Of a stretch of DNA of 5,811 nt, positions 1 to 5,811 are shown one piece after another (the stretch's first letter is position 1; each line of letters begins with the position of its first letter). This DNA comes from UBA4459 sp036351335 (GTDB lineage: Bacteria > Bacteroidota > Bacteroidia > Bacteroidales > F082), in assembly GCA_036351335.1 (NCBI GenBank), contig JAZBOW010000301.1, positions 1 to 5,811 of the forward strand. Reading direction: 5' to 3'. The notes under the pieces were generated by a model. It made no database searches and was not told the origin of the DNA. It worked only from the letters and a program-made list of their open reading frames with translations. The position numbers and the translations under genes were made by a program.

Positions 1-951
1 TGCCATCACGCCGGGTCCGCCGGCATTGGTTACGATGGCAAGTCGCGAGCCTCTGGGCATCCGTTTACGGCCAATGAGGTCGGTAAAATCAAAGATATTG
101 CCAATATCATACACGCGCGCCAGGCCGGCCCTTCTGAACACCGCGTCATAAATGTTATCTTCCGAAGCAAGGGCACCTGTGTGCGAAGCTGCTGCTGCTG
201 CCGATTCAGGGAATCGCCCGGCCTTGTAAACGATAATAGGTTTTTTGCGGGCAAATGCCCTGGCGGCCGACATAAAAGAGCGAGCATCCACCAACGATTC
301 AATATATAACACGATGGATTTGGTATTGGTGTCCTGGCCGAAATAATCGATGAGGTCTCCAAATGTGACGTCCATAGCATTCCCCACTGAAACGAAATAG
401 GAGAAGCCGATCTTGGCTTCCTGTGCCCAATCCAGCACGGATGTGCACAAAGCACCTGATTGTGAAATAAATGCCACATGTCCTTTTTTAGGCATGCCAT
501 TGGCAAAGCTGACGTTCATTTTTAAGCCGGGAACAATTATACCGAGGCAATTGGGACCGATCACCCGCATGCCGGGAAACGCTGCCAGTTGTTTTTTTAC
601 ATTTTCTTCGAGGGTTTTACCGTTTTCACCGGTTTCTTTAAATCCTGCCGACATGATGATAATGCCATTGATCCCTGCTTCGCCGCATTCTTTAATAATG
701 CCCGGTACCACATTGGCTGCTGTCATGATCACGGCAAGGTCGGGTGTTTTCGGCAAGCTTTTTACATCCGGGTAGCAGGGGATACCCATCACGGCTTCAC
801 GTTTCGGGTTGATCGGATACACAACGCCCTGGTAGCCGGCACCTACTAAATTTGTGAGTGTAATACCGCCTACACTTTTAGGGTCGTTGGATACACCAAT
901 TAGAGCAATCCTTTTGGGGCGGAATATGCTGTCAAGTTTTTTTATGGGCAT
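1..951 (-). CDS. ADP/NDP-forming acyl-CoA (acetyl-CoA) synthetase or Pat-like protein, N-terminal 317 residues, cut by window edge
   Basis: The frame opens at ATG 951-949 and runs off the window at base 1 without a stop, giving exactly 317 codons. Residues about 7-135 form a Rossmann CoA-binding domain (IALIGVSNDPKSVGG at 15-29, VYPINP at 44-49), followed by a succinyl-CoA-ligase-like domain. Family marks are SAGFKETG (101-108), IGPNCLGI (131-138), FISQSGAL (161-168) and SVGNAMDV (188-195). SHTGALA holds His257, which aligns with the phosphohistidine of ADP-forming acetyl-CoA synthetases, after five alanines (251-255). In this family the enzyme interconverts acyl-CoA + ADP + Pi and acid + CoA + ATP in the cytoplasm. 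Fused members of about 700 residues carry an ATP-grasp domain after this part, and Pat proteins add a GNAT acetyltransferase domain; both regions lie outside the window. The retained His favours an active ligase. No Shine-Dalgarno sequence is seen. The gene follows the MFS terminator and probably has its own promoter. The family is secure; the exact role is open. Confidence 0.9.
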   Translation of the reverse strand, partial: MPIKKLDSIFRPKRIALIGVSNDPKSVGGITLTNLVGAGYQGVVYPINPKREAVMGIPCYPDVKSLPKTPDLAVIMTAANVVPGIIKECGEAGINGIIIMSAGFKETGENGKTLEENVKKQLAAFPGMRVIGPNCLGIIVPGLKMNVSFANGMPKKGHVAFISQSGALCTSVLDWAQEAKIGFSYFVSVGNAMDVTFGDLIDYFGQDTNTKSIVLYIESLVDARSFMSAARAFARKKPIIVYKAGRFPESAAAAASHTGALASEDNIYDAVFRRAGLARVYDIGNIFDFTDLIGRKRMPRGSRLAIVTNAGGPGVMA

Positions 952-1003
952 GTTCTGAAGTTCTTAAAGTACATAAAATCAGTTTAATAAGCCTGATTTG
1001 CTT

Positions 1004-1025
1004 TTTTGTTAATTAGTTAACAAAA
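1004..1025. promoter_or_regulatory. Perfect 9-bp inverted repeat, candidate operator (copy 1)
   Basis: The arms TTTTGTTAA (1004-1012) and TTAACAAAA (1017-1025) are perfect reverse complements around the four-base spacer TTAG. The core TTGTTAA-N4-TTAACAA recurs at 5703-5722 before the porin-acs unit. The repeat overlaps the candidate -7 box and the expected transcription start, a position that suits a repressor or roadblock. No T-tract follows a GC-rich stem, so it is not a terminator. Binding by a regulator is inference. Confidence 0.5.
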
Positions 1026-1028
1026 GTA
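1021..1028 (-). promoter_or_regulatory. Candidate -7 promoter box (TACTTTTG) for the ADP-forming synthetase gene
   Basis: Read on the minus strand, TACTTTTG matches the Bacteroidota -7 consensus TAnnTTTG exactly and lies about 70 bases before the ATG at 951. It is downstream of the MFS terminator, where a new promoter would be expected. The upstream -33 element (TTG/TTTG, about 20 bases earlier) is not clearly present, so the call rests on the -7 box alone. Its last five bases are also the first five of the inverted repeat at 1004-1025. Confidence 0.45.
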
Positions 1029-1094
1029 CTAAAATGTAGTGGATTACACAGGTATTACTTGTTAATTAATTCGAAGAATACATGTTCATTCAAA

Positions 1095-1127
1095 AAAAAA
1101 CGCCCGACTGAAAGAGGGGCGTTTTTT
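1095..1127 (-). terminator. Rho-independent terminator after the MFS transporter gene
   Basis: The arms AAAAAACGCCC (1095-1105) and GGGCGTTTTTT (1117-1127) are perfect reverse complements around an 11-base loop. On the minus strand the CGCCC/GGGCG stem is followed by nine T (complement of the A run 1092-1100). It begins about 19 bases beyond the MFS stop at 1146. A shorter T run on the other side means it could also stop plus-strand transcription, but no plus-strand gene is present here. Confidence 0.85.
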
Positions 1128-1145
1128 AAATCAGTTTTTATGATT

Positions 1146-2393
1146 TTATTTTTTTGCGGGTTTTACCATGATGGTCAGAACCGTTCCGACAAGCACTGCT
1201 ATACCTGCAATGGTAAATGCAAGTGGGAAGTTTCCGATGTCACCCAGTTTTCCGCCAAGGATTGGACCGATGATGCCACCAAATCCATATGCCAAAAATA
1301 CCCAGGGATAATTCTGCCCTACATTTTTCGAACCGAATGTGTCGGCAGTTATGGTTGGGAATAAGGCAAAGTTACCACCAAAGTTGAACCCGATCAAAGT
1401 CGCACCTAGATACAATAAGTACTCGTTGCCAGCCATGAAGGTGAAAAGGATAACGACAATCCCCTGAATGGCAGTCATGGTAATGATGGATGTTTTACGA
1501 CCAAGTCTATCGCTGAGTATGCCCCATAAAATTCTTCCCAATCCGTTTGCAAGGCTAAAGAAAACTGCCATGGCTGTGCCAGCGATGGCACTGGCTTCTA
1601 ACTCAGAAAGTCCGTTTGCCTGCAGCGCTTCCATGGGATATAATTTCATGAGTCCGATCGACATCAGACCTGCACCTGCACTGAATACAAATGTGAGGAA
1701 GATGAGATAAAACTGCACTTTTCCAAGCATTTCAGTACTTGAAAATTCTCTTTCATCTTTTAATACCCCGTTAGTAGCCTGTGTTTCTTCATAGCCTTCA
1801 GGTTTCCATCCGGCTGGTGGAAATTTCATCCATAGTCCGCCAATGATCACCATCACGGCAAAGGCAATACCATACGCCATAAAAGTGTTTGATAAACCCA
1901 TGTTGGCAATCAGGTGTCCCCATGCTCCGGCCAATTTTACCCATAACAGGGCGCCAAATCCGAAGCCGGCCACGGCCAGCCCGGTGATCATGCCTTTTTT
2001 GTCGGGGAACCAGCGCATACCTACCGCGATAGGAACTACATAGGCAAAACCAATACCTGCACCACCTACCAAACCGATCAATAAAAGAAGCGCCCAGAAA
2101 TCAGTCCCACCTAACAGACCAGCTAAGAAATAACCAACACCCAGGATGACACCACCGATAATGGCAAGTCGTTGAGGGCCCCAGCTTGCCAGTTTTTTAC
2201 CGGCAAATACCATAAATACGGCAAACGAGGCCAATCCGATGGCAAATACCCATTGGGTTTCAGATTTGGCCCATCCTTCGGCTACCAATGAGGGTGTAAA
2301 TACTGACCAGGCATAAATAGCGCCCAAGGCTAATTGAATAAGAATAGCACCAACCACCACCAGGCCGCGGTTCATTACTTTTTGATTTTCCAT
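1146..2393 (-). CDS. OFA-family MFS transporter, probable monocarboxylate carrier
   Basis: This 415-residue inner-membrane protein has about twelve hydrophobic segments and a charged cytoplasmic loop at about 190-225 separating two halves, the usual MFS plan and length. OFA (oxalate/formate antiporter) marks are GAIYAWSVF (24-32), RWFPDKKGMITGLAVAGFGFGA (127-148), NGLGRILWGILSDRLGRK (283-300, containing the MFS motif A in the second half) and a GFNFGGNFALFPT stretch (335-347) before DTFGSKNVG. Arg287 aligns with the substrate-contacting Arg of OxlT helix 8, but the OxlT helix 11 Lys (TAKG) is replaced by Tyr369 (LAYG). This argues against oxalate and fits a monocarboxylate such as acetate, lactate or formate. 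It lies 70 bp after acs, behind the acs terminator, so it is expressed by read-through or from a weak promoter of its own; no exact TAnnTTTG box was found in the gap. The start has an A-rich leader and no Shine-Dalgarno sequence. The family call is strong; the substrate is inferred. Confidence 0.9.
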   Translation of the reverse strand: MENQKVMNRGLVVVGAILIQLALGAIYAWSVFTPSLVAEGWAKSETQWVFAIGLASFAVFMVFAGKKLASWGPQRLAIIGGVILGVGYFLAGLLGGTDFWALLLLIGLVGGAGIGFAYVVPIAVGMRWFPDKKGMITGLAVAGFGFGALLWVKLAGAWGHLIANMGLSNTFMAYGIAFAVMVIIGGLWMKFPPAGWKPEGYEETQATNGVLKDEREFSSTEMLGKVQFYLIFLTFVFSAGAGLMSIGLMKLYPMEALQANGLSELEASAIAGTAMAVFFSLANGLGRILWGILSDRLGRKTSIITMTAIQGIVVILFTFMAGNEYLLYLGATLIGFNFGGNFALFPTITADTFGSKNVGQNYPWVFLAYGFGGIIGPILGGKLGDIGNFPLAFTIAGIAVLVGTVLTIMVKPAKK

Positions 2394-2423
2394 GTTTTTT
2401 TATTTAAGAATGAAATTCAAATA

Positions 2424-2451
2424 AAAAAGACACCTCGAGAGGTGCCTTTTT
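2424..2451 (-). terminator. Rho-independent terminator after acs
   Basis: The stem CACCT (2431-2435) / AGGTG (2440-2444) has a four-base loop and extends through one A/C mismatch to a G-C pair and an A/T run (2424-2429 with 2446-2451). On the minus strand it ends in a T tract. It begins about 12 bases past the acs stop at 2464 and sits inside the 70-bp gap before the MFS start, so it should lower transporter expression relative to acs. Confidence 0.8.
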
Positions 2452-2463
2452 ATATGAAATAAT

Positions 2464-4386
2464 CTATCGTTTAACATCAACTTTGGCGCCCTCAATGATC
2501 TCTTCAACAACACCCGGATCGAGCAATGTGGAAGTATCACCCAGATTGGAAGCGTCACCTTCACCAATCTTACGCAAAATTCTACGCATAATTTTACCTG
2601 AACGTGTTTTTGGCAATCCGCCAACGATCTGAATCTTATCAGGTTTGGCAATAGGTCCGATAAATTTGGTTACGGTGGCTCTGATCTCATCTTCGATGGT
2701 TTTCATCTCATCTTCTGAGAGGTCCTCGCAAATAACATATGCGTAAATACCTGAACCTTTGATCTCATGCGGGTAGCCCACTACAGCCGATTCATTTACT
2801 TTTGGATGCTGGTTGATGGCATCTTCCACTTCGGCAGTTCCGATACGATGACCCGAAACATTGATCACATCGTCGATACGGCCAATAATACGGTAATACC
2901 CTTCTTCGTCGCGTTTGGCACCATCACCGGTTAAATATAAACCACTGAACATAGAAAAATAGGTATCGTAACACCTTTTATGATCGCCATAGGTGGTACG
3001 CAGCATACCCGGCCATGGGAATTTGATACATAAAATACCTTCGACGCCATTTCCTTTCAACTCTTTTCCTTCCGGATCAACGAGGATGGGTTGAACTCCC
3101 GGTAATGGTAAAGTAGCTAAAGATGGTTTTGTAGGCGTGATTCCGGCAAGTGGTGTAATCATAATACCACCGGTTTCAGTCTGCCACCATGTGTCGACAA
3201 TCGGGCAACGGCCACCACCGATCATATCGTGGTACCACCGCCAGGCTTCTTCATTGATTGGTTCTCCAACAGTTCCCAGTACCTTTAGTGAACTCAGATC
3301 GTGTTTTTCAACCCATTCATTACCTTGTGCTACTAAAGCACGGATTGCTGTAGGTGCTGTATAAAACTGGTTGACTTTATATTTCGCAACAACCTCCCAG
3401 AACCTGCCTGGATCAGGCCATGTAGGAACGCCTTCAAACATGATAGAGGTAGCGCCGGCCAATAACGGACCATATACAATATACGAGTGGCCGGTTACCC
3501 AGCCAATATCGGCGGTACACCAATAAATGTCACCATCATTGTATTGGAATACGTTTTTGAAAGTATATTCGGCATACACCATATAACCGGCTGTGGTATG
3601 CAATACCCCTTTTGGTTTTCCGGTTGATCCGGAGGTGTAGAGTATGAACAAAGTGTCTTCTGAATCCATTACTTCGGCTACATTATCGCTGCCTACGCCT
3701 TTAATGGCATCATGCCACCAGATATCACGGCCTTCTTTCCAGTTGATGTCTTCGCCTGTGCGTTTTAAAACGATATTGTGTTGTACACTTGGGCATTTTT
3801 CCAATGCTTCATCAGCGATGGCTTTTAATGGAATAGATTTGGTGCCACGATAACCACCATCAGAAGTGATAAGTACTTTACATTCTGAATCATTGATCCT
3901 ATCGGCAAGCGCAGTGGCTGAAAAACCTGCAAATATAATAGAGTGAATTGCTCCGATGCGGGCACAAGCCAGCATGGCTATAGCTAATTCAGGCACCATA
4001 GGTAAATAAATCGCTACCCGGTCTCCTTTTTTAACTCCAAGTTTGATCAATGTATTGGCAAATTCTTTTACTTTTTCAAACAGTTCACCATAAGTAAGTC
4101 TGATTTCTTTTTCATTCGGATCGTTCGGTTCCCAGATGATAGCTACCTGGTCTTTGCGCATGAACATATTTCTTTCGAAAATATTTTCAGTAATATTCAG
4201 TTTTCCGTTTACAAACCAATTTACATCTGGAGCATCAGGTCCGTCAAATCTCCAGTCCAATACTTTATCCCATTTTTTACGCCAGAAATTGGATTCCGCA
4301 ATTTCCGCCCAGAATGCTTCAGGGTTTGCAACACTTTCCTGGTACTTCTGGTAGTACTCCGCCATACTTGTGATCTTATTCGTCAT
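2464..4386 (-). CDS. acs: Acetyl-CoA synthetase, AMP-forming (acetate--CoA ligase)
   Basis: This 640-residue cytoplasmic enzyme makes acetyl-CoA from acetate, ATP and CoA through an acetyl-AMP intermediate, releasing AMP and PPi. It is full length for the family (about 640-660). An N-terminal ACAS cap is followed by the nucleotide loop YTSGSTGKPKG (250-260), WVTGHSYIVYGPL (296-308), GTVGEPINEEAW (371-382) and DTWWQTETGG (398-407), where the Trp closing the pocket to acetate-sized acids is kept. The hinge region is LTGDGAKRDEEGYYRI (485-500) followed by GRIDDVINVSGHR (502-514). LPKTRSGKIMRRILRKI (591-607) carries catalytic Lys598, the lysine that acetylation inactivates in the Salmonella enzyme. 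The start at 4386 gives the usual MAEYYQKYQ-type opening shortly after the first Met; Met8 is a possible alternative. The porin gene ends 46 bp upstream without a terminator, so co-transcription is likely. Nothing in the protein looks broken. Confidence 0.97.
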   Translation of the reverse strand: MTNKITSMAEYYQKYQESVANPEAFWAEIAESNFWRKKWDKVLDWRFDGPDAPDVNWFVNGKLNITENIFERNMFMRKDQVAIIWEPNDPNEKEIRLTYGELFEKVKEFANTLIKLGVKKGDRVAIYLPMVPELAIAMLACARIGAIHSIIFAGFSATALADRINDSECKVLITSDGGYRGTKSIPLKAIADEALEKCPSVQHNIVLKRTGEDINWKEGRDIWWHDAIKGVGSDNVAEVMDSEDTLFILYTSGSTGKPKGVLHTTAGYMVYAEYTFKNVFQYNDGDIYWCTADIGWVTGHSYIVYGPLLAGATSIMFEGVPTWPDPGRFWEVVAKYKVNQFYTAPTAIRALVAQGNEWVEKHDLSSLKVLGTVGEPINEEAWRWYHDMIGGGRCPIVDTWWQTETGGIMITPLAGITPTKPSLATLPLPGVQPILVDPEGKELKGNGVEGILCIKFPWPGMLRTTYGDHKRCYDTYFSMFSGLYLTGDGAKRDEEGYYRIIGRIDDVINVSGHRIGTAEVEDAINQHPKVNESAVVGYPHEIKGSGIYAYVICEDLSEDEMKTIEDEIRATVTKFIGPIAKPDKIQIVGGLPKTRSGKIMRRILRKIGEGDASNLGDTSTLLDPGVVEEIIEGAKVDVKR

Positions 4387-4432
4387 AGCTAAAACTTTTT
4401 TTATGAATTTGTATATTGATGATTAATTACGT

Positions 4433-5680
4433 TTAAAAGAAATAATAGAAACCAAGCAAGATCCGCAGGTTGCCAATCGCATTGGTTTTTGTAACGTTCA
4501 AGTTATCGCCGTATTCAGTGGCATATCCAGCCACGGTATATTCAATTTCCGGTGCCAGCCTGAATTTGTTGACATTGTAAATGAAACGGCCCGAAATACG
4601 GTATATATGACCGATATCGAGACCTCTTGCATACCTGGCATAAGTGCCCTGAACTTCTTCGCGAGGCCCCAGGTTTTTGGTGTAGCCACCAAATAATCCA
4701 TATTGGAATTTAGAGCCGTTTGTATGTATATCAAACCAAACAGAGGTGACACAAACAGGGGTGTAGCTTACCATATTTTTTTCCGGATCTACAATGTCTT
4801 TTACCACGTAGCCACCCAGCATGGTCATGTCGTAGGCATCGCCTCCATAAAAGCCCATGAGTTTGGCAGTGATGTGCTTTCCTTTGTACTTTGTATAGGC
4901 TGAAAAACCTACGCTGCTGATTTTTGTATCGGTTTTATATAAGCTGTCTGTCTGAATTCGGGGTGTAAGTGTTTTAAAGTTAGCGCTTACTCCGGCCAAA
5001 AATTCAGTACCTTTATTTTCATTTTTGGCAACATACTCAAATCTTAAGTTGAACATGGGAATTGCTGAATTCCATAAATAAGAAGCACTTACTCCATCAG
5101 GGCCGGTACTGCGGAAATCGCGCTGCCAGAAGGCTGTTGCCAACAGGTTAAATTTGCCAAAATTTTGCTTCACCCTGATCTGGGGGTTGCGTGAAAATGG
5201 TTGGAATGGTGCACCAGTATTAAATGAAACTGTACCCGGATAGCATTGGGTATTGAACATCGGGTGCCAATATTGTCCAGCCAAAATCATGGTGTTTGTC
5301 CATTGTAGTTTGATGAATGCATGGCGCAACCTGAAGCCATTTATATCAGCATCGGTGGTGCCGAAAAATTCACCTTCAATATATGCCGATGATTTAGCTT
5401 TCCCTACGTCAGGTCCGGTAATTAAAAGATTTAAACGGGTTTGAATGGAAAGCATGTTCAATTGAAGGTTGGCATTCACATCCTCTCCATCTGGATCGAG
5501 CAATTCATTTTTCGGATAGAGCAGAAAATGACCTTCGCGGACCATAACACCTTCGCGTGTATCAAGAAAGAGATCACTCTTTACAAATCCGTGAAATTTA
5601 AAATCAACACTTTTTTCTTTTTCCTGGGTTAGGGCGATAATGGGTATAAAACAAAAAACCAGTAAAATGAATTTTTTCAT
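4433..5680 (-). CDS. DcaP-like outer-membrane porin, first gene of the probable porin-acs operon
   Basis: From Met at 5680 the protein has 415 residues. It opens with a Sec signal peptide: basic MKK, a hydrophobic core (4-17) and probable cleavage near T18/Q19. An ATG at 5749 is in frame but would bury the signal peptide behind 23 residues and run through the promoter and palindrome, so it is rejected. The mature part alternates polar and aromatic residues as in an outer-membrane beta-barrel and ends in GFYYFF, the usual C-terminal insertion signal. AYIEGEFFG (99-107), GFRLRHAF (115-122) and AGQYWHPMF (134-142) resemble the DcaP-like porin family, whose members pass small organic acids. Cys10 lies inside the signal peptide without a proper lipobox, so it is not a lipoprotein. 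The place just before acs suggests uptake of acetate or a related acid across the outer membrane; that substrate is inferred. A TonB-type receptor is excluded by size and the lack of a plug domain. Confidence 0.82.
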   Translation of the reverse strand: MKKFILLVFCFIPIIALTQEKEKSVDFKFHGFVKSDLFLDTREGVMVREGHFLLYPKNELLDPDGEDVNANLQLNMLSIQTRLNLLITGPDVGKAKSSAYIEGEFFGTTDADINGFRLRHAFIKLQWTNTMILAGQYWHPMFNTQCYPGTVSFNTGAPFQPFSRNPQIRVKQNFGKFNLLATAFWQRDFRSTGPDGVSASYLWNSAIPMFNLRFEYVAKNENKGTEFLAGVSANFKTLTPRIQTDSLYKTDTKISSVGFSAYTKYKGKHITAKLMGFYGGDAYDMTMLGGYVVKDIVDPEKNMVSYTPVCVTSVWFDIHTNGSKFQYGLFGGYTKNLGPREEVQGTYARYARGLDIGHIYRISGRFIYNVNKFRLAPEIEYTVAGYATEYGDNLNVTKTNAIGNLRILLGFYYFF

Positions 5681-5702
5681 GTAATCGGGTTTGGTTTGTT
5701 CA

Positions 5703-5722
5703 ATTGTTAACTGATTAACAAT
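5703..5722. promoter_or_regulatory. Perfect 8-bp inverted repeat, candidate operator (copy 2)
   Basis: The arms ATTGTTAA (5703-5710) and TTAACAAT (5715-5722) are perfect reverse complements around the spacer CTGA. It shares the core TTGTTAA-N4-TTAACAA with the repeat at 1004-1025, although the spacers and flanks differ. It begins about five bases downstream of the candidate -7 box, so it would lie at about +1 to +20 of the porin-acs transcript. It could be a protein-binding site or, less likely given its AT-rich stem, an RNA hairpin in the leader. Confidence 0.5.
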
Positions 5723-5727
5723 GAGAG

Positions 5728-5735
5728 CAAATTTA
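5728..5735 (-). promoter_or_regulatory. Candidate -7 promoter box (TAAATTTG) for the porin-acs unit
   Basis: On the minus strand, TAAATTTG fits the Bacteroidota consensus TAnnTTTG exactly, 47 bases before the porin ATG at 5680. About 17-20 bases further upstream only a poor -33 match is seen (TGGTTT), so a helper activator may be needed or the start may lie elsewhere. The remaining upstream sequence to 5811 is AT-rich and shows no gene or other signal that I can support. Confidence 0.5.
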
Positions 5736-5811
5736 GGATAATTTATCACTTTAAACCAGCACTTTTCTTATTTATTTGCAATCTAATTTAAAATAGAAAG
5801 TGCGAATAAAA

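Noticed and set aside
187..201. GCT/GCA triplet repeat
   Set aside because: It encodes alanines 251-255 just before SHTGALA, where the family is commonly alanine-rich; five copies are not a notable repeat expansion.
30..506. Open frame of 158 codons on the minus strand
   Set aside because: It overlaps the ADP-forming synthetase gene in another frame, has a low-complexity composition and resembles no family I know; the 951-1 frame carries all the family motifs.
413..849. Two overlapping plus-strand open frames (413-775 and 589-849)
   Set aside because: Both are antisense shadows of the synthetase gene without recognisable domains or start signals.
1059..1076. Possible third operator copy beginning TTGTTAA
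   Set aside because: Only the left arm is present; the right arm reads TTCGAAG instead of TTAACAA, so it is at most a half site.
1059..1364. Plus-strand open frame of 101 codons
   Set aside because: It runs through the MFS terminator and then antisense to the MFS gene; composition and position mark it as a shadow.
2400..2651. Minus-strand open frame of 83 codons at the end of acs
   Set aside because: It overlaps the acs C-terminal region in another frame and passes through the acs terminator.
4387..4432. Possible separate promoter or terminator between the porin and acs
   Set aside because: The 46-bp gap is AT-rich but has no hairpin with a T tract, no TAnnTTTG box and no copy of the palindrome, so co-transcription is the simpler reading.
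5681..5749. In-frame upstream ATG that would lengthen the porin by 23 residues
   Set aside because: It would place polar residues before a clear MKK signal peptide and would translate through the candidate transcription start and the palindrome. Met at 5680 is the natural start.

Overview
The window looks like a chromosomal fragment from a member of the Bacteroidota. Three things suggest this. None of the four genes has a clear Shine-Dalgarno sequence, and the bases before their starts are A-rich. Two upstream regions carry a TAnnTTTG box, the -7 element typical of this phylum. The outer-membrane protein has a Sec signal peptide and ends in a run of aromatic residues (FYYFF). No rRNA, tRNA, CRISPR array or mobile element is visible.

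All four genes lie on the minus strand, so transcription runs from the high coordinates to the low ones. In that order they are: (1) a DcaP-like outer-membrane porin, 5680-4433; (2) AMP-forming acetyl-CoA synthetase Acs, 4386-2464; (3) an OFA-family (oxalate/formate antiporter-like) MFS transporter, 2393-1146; (4) the first 317 residues of an ADP/NDP-forming acyl-CoA synthetase, or a Pat-like protein, 951-1, cut by the window edge. A rho-independent terminator follows acs (2424-2451) and another follows the MFS gene (1095-1127). The porin and acs are 46 bp apart with no terminator between them and are probably co-transcribed.

Taken together the cluster reads as a short-chain carboxylate (most likely acetate) module. 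It has a pore in the outer membrane, a carrier in the inner membrane, an ATP-to-AMP ligase that commits acetate to acetyl-CoA, and a second enzyme of the ADP-forming family. That enzyme could run the reversible acetate/acetyl-CoA reaction or, if it carries an acetyltransferase domain beyond the window, control Acs by lysine acetylation. The substrate assignment is inference from the Acs neighbour; the families themselves are well supported.

The most interesting non-coding signal is a shared perfect palindrome with core TTGTTAA-N4-TTAACAA. It occurs once before the porin-acs unit (5703-5722) and once before the ADP-forming synthetase gene (1004-1025). Each copy overlaps or directly follows a TAnnTTTG box. 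It is a good candidate operator for one regulator controlling both ends of the cluster. No stretch longer than 300 bases lacks a gene.
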